DNA of 48,130 nt from Bifidobacterium parmae (GTDB lineage Bacteria; Actinomycetota; Actinomycetes; Actinomycetales; Bifidobacteriaceae): the NCBI RefSeq assembly GCF_002860365.1, contig NZ_NMWT01000017.1, forward strand, positions 1 to 48,130, given 5' to 3'. Both the position numbers and the translations under genes were made by a program. Shown here one piece after another: positions 8,601 to 15,293 of the stretch. How positions within the stretch are numbered: position 1 is the stretch's first letter; each line of letters opens with the position of its first letter. The notes under the pieces were generated by a model. The model was not told the DNA's origin and made no database searches. It was given only the letters and a program-made list of their open reading frames with translations.

Positions 8601-8730
8601 GTGTATCGATGTCGGTCACATCGCGGTCGGCGGTGTATCGATGTCGGTCACATCGCGGTCGGCCGTGTATCGGTGTCGCCCGTATCCCGATATCGGCCGT
8701 ATCGCGATGCCGGTTGCATCGTGGTGTCAG
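8601..8730 (+). repeat. 32-bp tandem repeat tract
   Basis: Units starting GTGTATCGATGTCGGTCACA at 8601 and 8633 are nearly identical. A third, at 8665, and a fourth, near 8697, are increasingly diverged. The period is 32 bases. The tract lies just past the 3' end of the AbiEi-like gene. No gene is apparent in it. Confidence 0.75.
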
Positions 8731-9683
8731 CGGATTTTGGGGACTCCGGCATCGATCAGCTTCCGTTCGAGCCGTTCCGGCCGTATCAGATCCTCATAGA
8801 CGATATGCGTCACTCCACTGACGTTCTGCTCTCGCAGATGCCCTTCCCTTCGCCGCTCGTAATCGAGCTTCTGCTGGAGGCTGGCCCGGTTCGGATTGCT
8901 GGTATCCGCGTATTTGGCCATGCCATCGTATTCGACGACGATGATGCGTCCGTCGGCGAGTCTCCAACAGAAATCGACCCGATACGCGGCATCCGGGTTG
9001 TCGGGATTGTCGAATTCCGTCTGAAGCTGCGGTTCCGCGAATCCTTGGGAGATCAGCAGGCCGCGCATCAACGATTCACCGCCGTTCTCGCTGTCCGGAG
9101 AAGCGTATCGCAGAAGCTGCTCGACCGCCTTGTCGTCACAATTCGTCCGCAAGGACAGGGACCGTATCTCCTCCGCACCGATCAGACGCCGACGTAGCGC
9201 GGAATCATAGATGGCGAGCGCCTTGGCGAACGGATAGACCGCGCAATCGATGAGCGTGCGCGCCGGCGGAGTGATGAGGATGCCGGATGATTGCCACAGC
9301 GGACCGGTCTGCGCCATGTACAGCCTTCGCAGCCGTTTGTCGTCCCGCTTGTGGGAACCGTTGCGCGAGGCGATGTGAATCGTTCCGTCATGCAGATCGT
9401 ACGCGTGCTCAAGTCCATATAGGCATACGGCGCTCAATCCGGCGAACACCCACCGCGGACGGCGTATCGCCAGCGCACGGATGGTGTGCAACGACCGCTC
9501 CTCCACCGTAAGCCGGCTCCAATATTCCGAACGCGCGTACACATTGGAATAGGGGGAGACCAGTTCCCCGGCACGCAGGCGCCTACGCAACGCGTGCCGC
9601 ATGGCGTCACCCCGTCCGATGGCGCAGCGCCGTTCCGCTTCGGCTCCGTCCAGAAGCGTCTTGATTCCTTCATGTGTCTTCAT
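8727..9683 (-). CDS. AbiEi-like antitoxin/DUF559 (PD-(D/E)XK-like) domain protein
   Basis: The 318-residue protein has the layout of the many actinobacterial proteins annotated as AbiEi-family antitoxin or DUF559. An N-terminal winged-helix-like part (LRRRLRAGELVSPYSNVYAR, ~30-50) precedes a middle region with TLIDCAV. The C-terminal Vsr/DUF559-like nuclease fold has YRVDFCW (~235) and IIVVEYDG (~250), which could supply the acidic metal ligands. I prefer ATG 9683 over the in-frame ATG at 9728, but neither has a strong ribosome-binding site. No AbiEii toxin gene is adjacent, so a toxin-antitoxin role is doubtful. Its lower GC content than its neighbours and the flanking 146-bp repeats suggest acquisition. 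Confidence 0.75.
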   Translation of the reverse strand: MKTHEGIKTLLDGAEAERRCAIGRGDAMRHALRRRLRAGELVSPYSNVYARSEYWSRLTVEERSLHTIRALAIRRPRWVFAGLSAVCLYGLEHAYDLHDGTIHIASRNGSHKRDDKRLRRLYMAQTGPLWQSSGILITPPARTLIDCAVYPFAKALAIYDSALRRRLIGAEEIRSLSLRTNCDDKAVEQLLRYASPDSENGGESLMRGLLISQGFAEPQLQTEFDNPDNPDAAYRVDFCWRLADGRIIVVEYDGMAKYADTSNPNRASLQQKLDYERRREGHLREQNVSGVTHIVYEDLIRPERLERKLIDAGVPKIR

Positions 9684-10152
9684 GGTTTCGACGCTATGTG
9701 GGTTCCGTCCGTGGCCGCAACCCGTCACGGCAATGTGGACAGAGCCCCCTTCCCCGGGCGTGTTGTGGATAACTCATCAACCCTGATGCGTCGAGAACAT
9801 CGAGATACACCACCGCCTTACCTTGCCGACGGTTTGGGTTCCGGTGGCGGGGCTTGGTTTTCGGAACTGTTGAGCCTCTCTTCCGGGCAATCCCGGGTGA
9901 CATTTCAGCGAGGACGACGCCGGAAGTATCCGGCGGTAGTACCTTGGGTATCTTCCGTACCCCGGATAGCTCACGGAATACTCCCCGGCGACTCCCTGAG
10001 AACACGGACTCCCCGGGTCCCGCTGTCGGGAGACAAGCCCATTGCTCCGTTCCCGGATGCTTCTGGTCACGGCTTGCCCGTCCCATTGTCGGGATACGGG
10101 CCCATCGACCCGCTCCCCGCTACGGCTTTGCCGTCCCGCTGTCGGGGAATCG
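9684..10152. other. Non-coding, hairpin-rich spacer
   Basis: I see no credible gene here. It holds a perfect hairpin CGCCGGA-AGTA-TCCGGCG (9918-9935), several CCCGCTGTCGGG-type small hairpins near 10020-10150 and one isolated TTATCCACA box (complement of 9764-9772). Long minus-strand frames across it are rich in Pro, Arg and Gly and are not protein-like. Confidence 0.6.
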
Positions 10153-10298
10153 TCCCATTGCTCCGTAACCGGGGACGCTGAGCCGCCATCAGCGTCCCGC
10201 TGTCCGGGAAACAGCTGCCACCTCCCGACAAAGCGACGCTGAGCAAACGCAAGCGTCCCGTTGTCCGGAGCAATGGGCTGTGCTCCGGACAACGGGAC
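10153..10298 (+). repeat. 146-bp direct repeat, right copy
   Basis: Right-hand copy of 8400-8545: same orientation, same length, about nine mismatches. It shows the same closing inverted repeat TGTCCGGAGCA / TGCTCCGGACA. Confidence 0.85.
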
Positions 10299-10310
10299 GC
10301 TGGATATAGG

Positions 10311-10465
10311 ACCACCACCAAGTACGAGACCGCCACCGGGTGAGGGATTACCACCGGGTAAGAGAACCGGGTAAGAGAACCGGGTGAGGGAACCACCACC
10401 AAGGATGAGAACCACTGCCGGGTACCGGAACCACCACCAAGTACGGGACCGCTGCCCAATATGGG
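10311..10465 (+). repeat. Degenerate tandem repeats (ACCACCACCAAGTACG and GAACCGGGTAAGA units)
   Basis: ACCACCACCAAG appears at about 10311, 10392 and 10430. Between the first two, GAACCGGGTAAGA-like units recur three times (10354-10390). The tract ends shortly before the 3' end of the ABC transporter gene on the minus strand. No gene or clear terminator is seen. Confidence 0.65.
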
Positions 10466-10525
10466 AATCGCCACCGGACATGGAGGGGAATCGGCACCTC
10501 GGCGGGGTGTGGCGGAGGCGACTCC

Positions 10526-12541
10526 CTATTCGAGTTCCACGGCTCCGGTGTAGAGCTGGTAGTACTCGCCCTTCTGGGCGATGAGCTCGTCGTGGGAGCC
10601 GCGCTCGATGATGTTGCCGTGGTCGAGGACCATGATCACGTCGGAGTTGCGCACGGTGGAGAGACGGTGGGCGATTACGAAGACCGTGCGGCCCTTCATC
10701 AGCGCGTCCATGCCGGCCTGCACGACCTCCTCGGTGCGCGTGTCGATCGACGAGGTGGCCTCGTCGAGGATCAGCGCCGGCGAATCGGCCACGGCGGCGC
10801 GCGCGATGGAGATGAGCTGGCGCTGGCCCTGCGACAGGCCGGAGCCGTCGCCTTCGAGCACCGTCTGGTAGCCCTGCGGCAGCATGCGGATGAAGCCGTC
10901 CGCGTTCACGAGCTTCGCGGCCTCGATGCACTCCTCGTCGGTGGCGTCGAGACGGCCGTAGCGGATGTTGTCCATCACGGTGCCGGTGAACAGGTTGACG
11001 TCCTGCAGCACGATGCCGAGGGAGCGGCGCAGGTCCGGCTTCCTGATATTCTTCACGTCGATGCCGTCGTAGAGGATCTGGCCCTCCTGGATGTCGTAGA
11101 AGCGGTTGATGAGGTTCGTCACCGTGGTCTTGCCGGCGCCGGTCGCGCCGACGAGCGCCATCTTCTGGCCCGGCTTGGCGAACCAGGTGATGTCGTGCAG
11201 GACCGGCTTGGCCGGATCATAGCCGAACGTCACGTTGGTGAAGCGCACGTCGCCCCTGAGGAGCGTGTAGCGCCCGTCGGGCGAGGTGACGGCCTGCTCC
11301 TTGGCCTTGAGCGCGACCTCGCGGGCGGCGCCGTGCAGTTTCTCCGCGGCCTTGAGCGAACGGGTGCCGTCGTCGCCCTCTTCGCGCTTCCACGCCCAGT
11401 GGCCGGTCTCGTGGTCGACCTCGCGCATCGTGCGGCCGTCCTCGCCGAGCTCCACGTTGACGAGCGTGACGGTACCGGAGTCGGCCTCGACCGGCTCGTC
11501 CATCAGCTGGAAGATGCGGGAGGCGCCGGCGAGCGCCATCATCACCATGTTGAGCTGCATGGACACCTGGCCGAGCGGGTTGATGAACGAGCGGGACAGG
11601 GTGAGCAGGGAGATGAGCGTGCCGAGCGTGAGCGGTCCCGCGCCGGCGAGGCCGAAGTTGCCGACTCCGGCGAGCGCCATGGCGCCGCCGACGATGGCGA
11701 GGAGGATGTAGAGGATGTAGCCCATGTTGCCGACGACAGGCATGGTGACGTTGCCCCACGTGTTCGCCTCGGCGGCGGCCTTGAACAGCTCCTCGTTCTT
11801 CTCGTCGAAGGTCTTCTGGGTGTCGGGCTCGTGGTTGAAGACCTTGATGACCTTCTGGCCGTTGACGGATTCCTCGACGAACGCGTTGACGTCGCCGAGC
11901 CAGTGCTGCTGCCTGACGAAGTAGCGGCCGGCGCGGCCGACGATCGCGCGCACGATGAAGTAGAGTCCGACGGTGAACAGCAGCACGAACGCGGTGATCG
12001 GCACGCTCAGCCACAGCATGGAGATGATCGCGGCGATCGCGGAGATGCCGGCGGCGAACATCTGCGGGAACGACTGGCTGATGGCCTGGCGCAGCGTGTC
12101 GGTGTCGTTGGTGTAGTGGCTCATGATGTCGCCGTGCTCGTTGGTGTCGAAGTAGCGGATCGGCAGCCACTGCTGGTGGGCGAACATGTCGTCGCGGATC
12201 TTCTTGAGCACGCCCTGTTCGACGGTGACGATGAGCCACTGCCACAGCCAGCTGGCCACGATGCCGGCCACGTACAGGCATCCCATGAGCGTGATGGCGC
12301 GGATCAGCGGCCCCCAGTCGGGGTCGGTGGCGCCGACCATCGGCAGGATGTACGTGTCGACGAGCGTCTGGAGGAAGAGGGCGGAGCCGGCCTGGGCGGC
12401 GGCGCCGACGAGGATGCATGCGACGATGGCGATGACGCGCCACCGGTAGGCCATGATGTAGCCGAAGATGCGCTTGGTGGTGCCGGGCGCGGGCTTGCGC
12501 ATCGCGGGCTTGCGGTTCTGCGAGGGCTGCTTGTCGCTCAT
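10526..12541 (-). CDS. ABC exporter half-transporter, catalytic subunit (heterodimer partner 2)
   Basis: The 671-residue protein fuses an exporter-type membrane domain (six helices, ~40-340) to an ATPase domain. The ATPase has the Walker A GATGAGKTT, a non-canonical signature LSQGQ, the Walker B with catalytic glutamate ALILDEATSSID and the switch IAHRLST. Between the domains is an extra charged segment of about 70 residues. The start ATG overlaps the stop of the upstream ABC gene by four bases (ATGA), indicating translational coupling. It should pair with the 12538-14472 product in a heterodimeric multidrug or peptide exporter. The substrate is unknown; the MarR gene of the operon hints at toxic small molecules. 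Confidence 0.92.
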   Translation of the reverse strand: MSDKQPSQNRKPAMRKPAPGTTKRIFGYIMAYRWRVIAIVACILVGAAAQAGSALFLQTLVDTYILPMVGATDPDWGPLIRAITLMGCLYVAGIVASWLWQWLIVTVEQGVLKKIRDDMFAHQQWLPIRYFDTNEHGDIMSHYTNDTDTLRQAISQSFPQMFAAGISAIAAIISMLWLSVPITAFVLLFTVGLYFIVRAIVGRAGRYFVRQQHWLGDVNAFVEESVNGQKVIKVFNHEPDTQKTFDEKNEELFKAAAEANTWGNVTMPVVGNMGYILYILLAIVGGAMALAGVGNFGLAGAGPLTLGTLISLLTLSRSFINPLGQVSMQLNMVMMALAGASRIFQLMDEPVEADSGTVTLVNVELGEDGRTMREVDHETGHWAWKREEGDDGTRSLKAAEKLHGAAREVALKAKEQAVTSPDGRYTLLRGDVRFTNVTFGYDPAKPVLHDITWFAKPGQKMALVGATGAGKTTVTNLINRFYDIQEGQILYDGIDVKNIRKPDLRRSLGIVLQDVNLFTGTVMDNIRYGRLDATDEECIEAAKLVNADGFIRMLPQGYQTVLEGDGSGLSQGQRQLISIARAAVADSPALILDEATSSIDTRTEEVVQAGMDALMKGRTVFVIAHRLSTVRNSDVIMVLDHGNIIERGSHDELIAQKGEYYQLYTGAVELE

Positions 12542-14472
12542 CGGTTCTCTCCTTCCTGTTCGGCCTGCTGCATGTGCTCGGCGCGCTGGGCGGCCTCGCG
12601 TTCGAGCTCGGCCTGGCCGGCGGCGGTGTCGCGGGTCTGCGATTCGTAGATGGAGCGGTATTCGTCGCAGGTTTCGAGCAGTTCGTCGTGCGTGCCCTTG
12701 GCCATGATGCGGCCGTTGTCCATGACGAGGATCAGGTCGGATTCCTGCACGGAGGCGATGCGCTGGGCGATGATGATCTTCGTGGTGTCGGGGATCTCGT
12801 GGTGGAACGCGTCGCGGATCAGCTTGTCGGTCTTCGTGTCGACGGCGCTGGTGGAGTCGTCGAGGATGAGGATCTTCGGCTTCTTGAGAAGGGCGCGGGC
12901 GATGCACAGGCGCTGGCGCTGGCCGCCGGACACGTTGGTGCCGCCCTGTTCGATGTACGTGTCGTACTTGTCGGGGAACTCCTGGATGAAGCCGTCGGCC
13001 TGCGCGAGACGGCAGGCGTGGCGAATCTGCTCGTCGGTGGCGTCCGGGTCACCCCAACGCAGGTTCTCGGTGATGGTGCCGGAGAACAGCACGTTCTTCT
13101 GGAGCACCATGGCGACCTGGTCGCGCAGGGTGACGAGGTCGTAGTCGCGCACGTCGCGGCCGCCGACCTTGAGCGAGCCGGCCGACACGTCGTAGAGGCG
13201 GGGCACGAGCTGCACGAGGCTCGACTTGGCGGAGCCGGTGCCGCCGACGATGCCGACGGTCATGCCGGAGTCGATCTTCAGGTCAATGTCGTCGAGCACG
13301 GGCTTCTCGGAGGATGCGGAGTAGCGGAAGGTGACGTGGTCGAACTCGATGGAGCCGTCCGCGACGTCCATGACCGGGTTCTCCGGGTCGGTGACGGTGC
13401 TCTTCTCCTGCAGCACCTGGCAGATGCGTTCGGCGGAGGCCTGGGAGATGATGCACATGACGAAGATCATGGAGAGCATCATCATGGCCATGAGGATCTG
13501 CATCGCGTAGGTGACGAGGGCGGTGAGGTCGCCGGTGGTGAGGCCGAGGGCCGCGTTGTTGCCGGAGGCGACGATCTGCTGCGCGCCCATCCAGGAGATC
13601 ATGATCATCGAGGCGTAGATGCAGAACATCATGATCGGGCTGTTGAAGCTCATGATGCGCTCGGCCTTGGTGAAGTCCTTGAAGATACGCTGGGAGATGC
13701 GGCCGAACTTGCCGATCTCGTAGGATTCGCGGTCGTACGACTTGACGACGCGGATGCCCTGCAGGTTCTCGTCGACGACGTTGTTGAGCGCGTCGTACGT
13801 GTGGAACACGCGCTCGAACACCGGGTGGACGAGCACCGCGAGGCCGCACAGGCCGATGGCGAGGATCGGCACGCAGGCGAGGAACACGAGCGAGATGGAC
13901 GGCGAGATGCGGAACGAGAAGATCCACGCGACGACGACCATGATCGGGGCGCGCACGCCCATGCGGACCATCATGCCGTAGGCCATCTGCAGGTTGGTCA
14001 CGTCGGTGGTGAGGCGCGTGATGATCGAGCCGGTGGAGAACCGGTCGATGTTGGTGAAGCTGAACGCCTGCACCTTCTCGAACTGGTCGCGGCGCAGGTT
14101 CTTCGCGAATCCGGCGGCGGCGATGGCCGCGTACTTGCCGGCGAGGAAGCCGCAGGCGAGCGACACCAGCGAGCACAGCAGCAGGATCAGGCCGAACCTG
14201 ACGATGGCGTTCATGTTGCCGCCGGTGATGCCCTGGTCGATGAGGGACGCCATGACGGTGGGGATGACGATCTCCAGGATCGCTTCGATGAACACGAACA
14301 GCGGGGCCAGCCAGCTTTCCTTCGTGTACTCGCGCATCGATCCGGCCAGCGTGCGGATGATGTGCTTCGGCCGGTCGGGTTCGTTCTTCTTACGTGACTT
14401 CATGATGGCCGCTTCGGTGGCGGTCAGGCCGTCCGCGTCGCGTGTCGCGGCGGCGGTCGTGTTGTCGCTCAT
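12538..14472 (-). CDS. ABC exporter half-transporter, degenerate-site subunit (heterodimer partner 1)
   Basis: The 644-residue protein has an exporter membrane domain and an ATPase domain. Walker A reads GGTGSAKSS, with Ala where most have Gly. The signature VSGGQ is canonical. Walker B is ILILDDSTSAVD, with Asp replacing the catalytic Glu, and the switch is IAQRIAS, with Gln replacing His. These changes mark the degenerate ATP site known from heterodimeric exporters such as TM287/288 and BmrCD. With the partner's LSQGQ signature, one site should be degenerate and one active. Its start overlaps the MarR stop by four bases. It is the second gene of a three-gene operon. Confidence 0.92.
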   Translation of the reverse strand: MSDNTTAAATRDADGLTATEAAIMKSRKKNEPDRPKHIIRTLAGSMREYTKESWLAPLFVFIEAILEIVIPTVMASLIDQGITGGNMNAIVRFGLILLLCSLVSLACGFLAGKYAAIAAAGFAKNLRRDQFEKVQAFSFTNIDRFSTGSIITRLTTDVTNLQMAYGMMVRMGVRAPIMVVVAWIFSFRISPSISLVFLACVPILAIGLCGLAVLVHPVFERVFHTYDALNNVVDENLQGIRVVKSYDRESYEIGKFGRISQRIFKDFTKAERIMSFNSPIMMFCIYASMIMISWMGAQQIVASGNNAALGLTTGDLTALVTYAMQILMAMMMLSMIFVMCIISQASAERICQVLQEKSTVTDPENPVMDVADGSIEFDHVTFRYSASSEKPVLDDIDLKIDSGMTVGIVGGTGSAKSSLVQLVPRLYDVSAGSLKVGGRDVRDYDLVTLRDQVAMVLQKNVLFSGTITENLRWGDPDATDEQIRHACRLAQADGFIQEFPDKYDTYIEQGGTNVSGGQRQRLCIARALLKKPKILILDDSTSAVDTKTDKLIRDAFHHEIPDTTKIIIAQRIASVQESDLILVMDNGRIMAKGTHDELLETCDEYRSIYESQTRDTAAGQAELEREAAQRAEHMQQAEQEGENR

Positions 14473-15053
14473 GCGTTCTCCTCCTTCGTATCGTCCGTAT
14501 CGTTCGTGTCACCGGTCCCCTCGACCGGGACGTCATCGGGATCGCCGGGGTCGCCGGCGAGGTCCCCGCATGGCTCACCGGCCGGGATGCCGGCGGCCGA
14601 CCGTTCCTCGAACTCGCGTTGTGCCGCGTCCACGTTCGCGCGCATGCGCAGCACGTAGTCCATGAGGGCGGCCCGCTCCTCGTCGGTGAACCCCTCCACC
14701 AGACGGCGTTCCATCCGCTCGCCGTTCGCCGAGAGGCAGGCGACGATGGAATCGGCCTTGGCGGTGAGCACGATCTTCTTGAGCCGTGCGTCATGCGCCA
14801 CCGATTCGCGGGCGATGAGGCCCTTCTTCTCCATCAGCGCGAGCACGCGCGACGCGGTGGACCGCGTGATGCAGAACTTGCGTTCGATGGTGTGCTGGTA
14901 GATGTCCTTGTCACGGTTGCGGGCGAGGAACATGATGATGCGGGCGTTGCCGCCCGTGGCGATGCGCGCGGATTCGGGCATCGTCTCGCCGAGGTGGCGG
15001 TTGATCGCCTTGACCAGCGCCCTCAGCTCGAAGCTGAGGATGTGACTGTCCAT
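14469..15053 (-). CDS. MarR-family transcriptional regulator
   Basis: The 194-residue protein has the MarR winged helix. The recognition helix is at about 62-77 (ITRSTASRVLALMEKKG). The wing follows with DARLKKIVLT (~88-97). The C-terminal ~45 residues are a Gly/Asp/Glu/Thr-rich tail not typical of the family. GAAGGTGG precedes the ATG. It is the first gene of the operon with the two ABC subunits and is likely their autoregulated repressor. Two palindromes of the form GTTGCA-NN-TGCAAC in the region upstream are good candidates for its binding sites. Confidence 0.92.
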   Translation of the reverse strand: MDSHILSFELRALVKAINRHLGETMPESARIATGGNARIIMFLARNRDKDIYQHTIERKFCITRSTASRVLALMEKKGLIARESVAHDARLKKIVLTAKADSIVACLSANGERMERRLVEGFTDEERAALMDYVLRMRANVDAAQREFEERSAAGIPAGEPCGDLAGDPGDPDDVPVEGTGDTNDTDDTKEENA

Positions 15054-15107
15054 AACTCATCCACCTTCGTTTCCGGACATGGTCGGATATGGTCGGGCAT
15101 GCGTTTT

Positions 15108-15121
15108 GTTGCATATGCAAC
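15108..15121. promoter_or_regulatory. Putative MarR operator 1
   Basis: Perfect palindrome GTTGCATATGCAAC, 55 bases upstream of the MarR start codon. A second near-copy lies 55 bases further away. Confidence 0.7.
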
Positions 15122-15162
15122 CATCTTGCACGGTGCGATAGTAATACGTCCCGCATACAACA

Positions 15163-15176
15163 GTTGCAGATGCAAC
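15163..15176. promoter_or_regulatory. Putative MarR operator 2
   Basis: GTTGCAGATGCAAC differs from operator 1 at one central base. The promoter of the operon probably lies between or across the two sites. Confidence 0.7.
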
Positions 15177-15207
15177 AATCGGCGTGTCACACATCGCGCG
15201 ACGACAA

Positions 15208-15229
15208 GGCCCCCTCGTCAGAGGGGGCC
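15208..15229. terminator. Hairpin terminator downstream of the GH3 gene
   Basis: GGCCCCCTC-GTCA-GAGGGGGCC. It lies past the 3' end of the minus-strand GH3 gene and upstream of the MarR operators, so it should insulate the two units. A weaker stem (about 15255-15276) lies closer to the GH3 stop. Confidence 0.75.
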
Positions 15230-15293
15230 GAGAACACCACGAGCCACATCGGCGAGCCCCGTACCGGAGGCGGGGCCGTAGGTCGGCCGATGG

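Noticed and set aside
8601-8730. Possible CRISPR array from 32-bp periodicity
   Set aside because: The units are contiguous with no unique spacers.
8727-9683. A complete AbiE toxin-antitoxin system
   Set aside because: Only the antitoxin-like/DUF559 protein is present; no AbiEii nucleotidyltransferase gene adjoins it.
9764-9772. A perfect DnaA box (TTATCCACA on the minus strand)
   Set aside because: It is single, with no cluster of boxes, no AT-rich unwinding region and no dnaA or dnaN nearby, so it is not evidence of an origin.
9777-10931. A 384-codon minus-strand frame across the repeat-rich spacer
   Set aside because: It starts inside the ABC transporter gene in another frame, and the rest follows the DNA repeats with Pro/Arg/Gly/Ser-rich sequence; not a gene.
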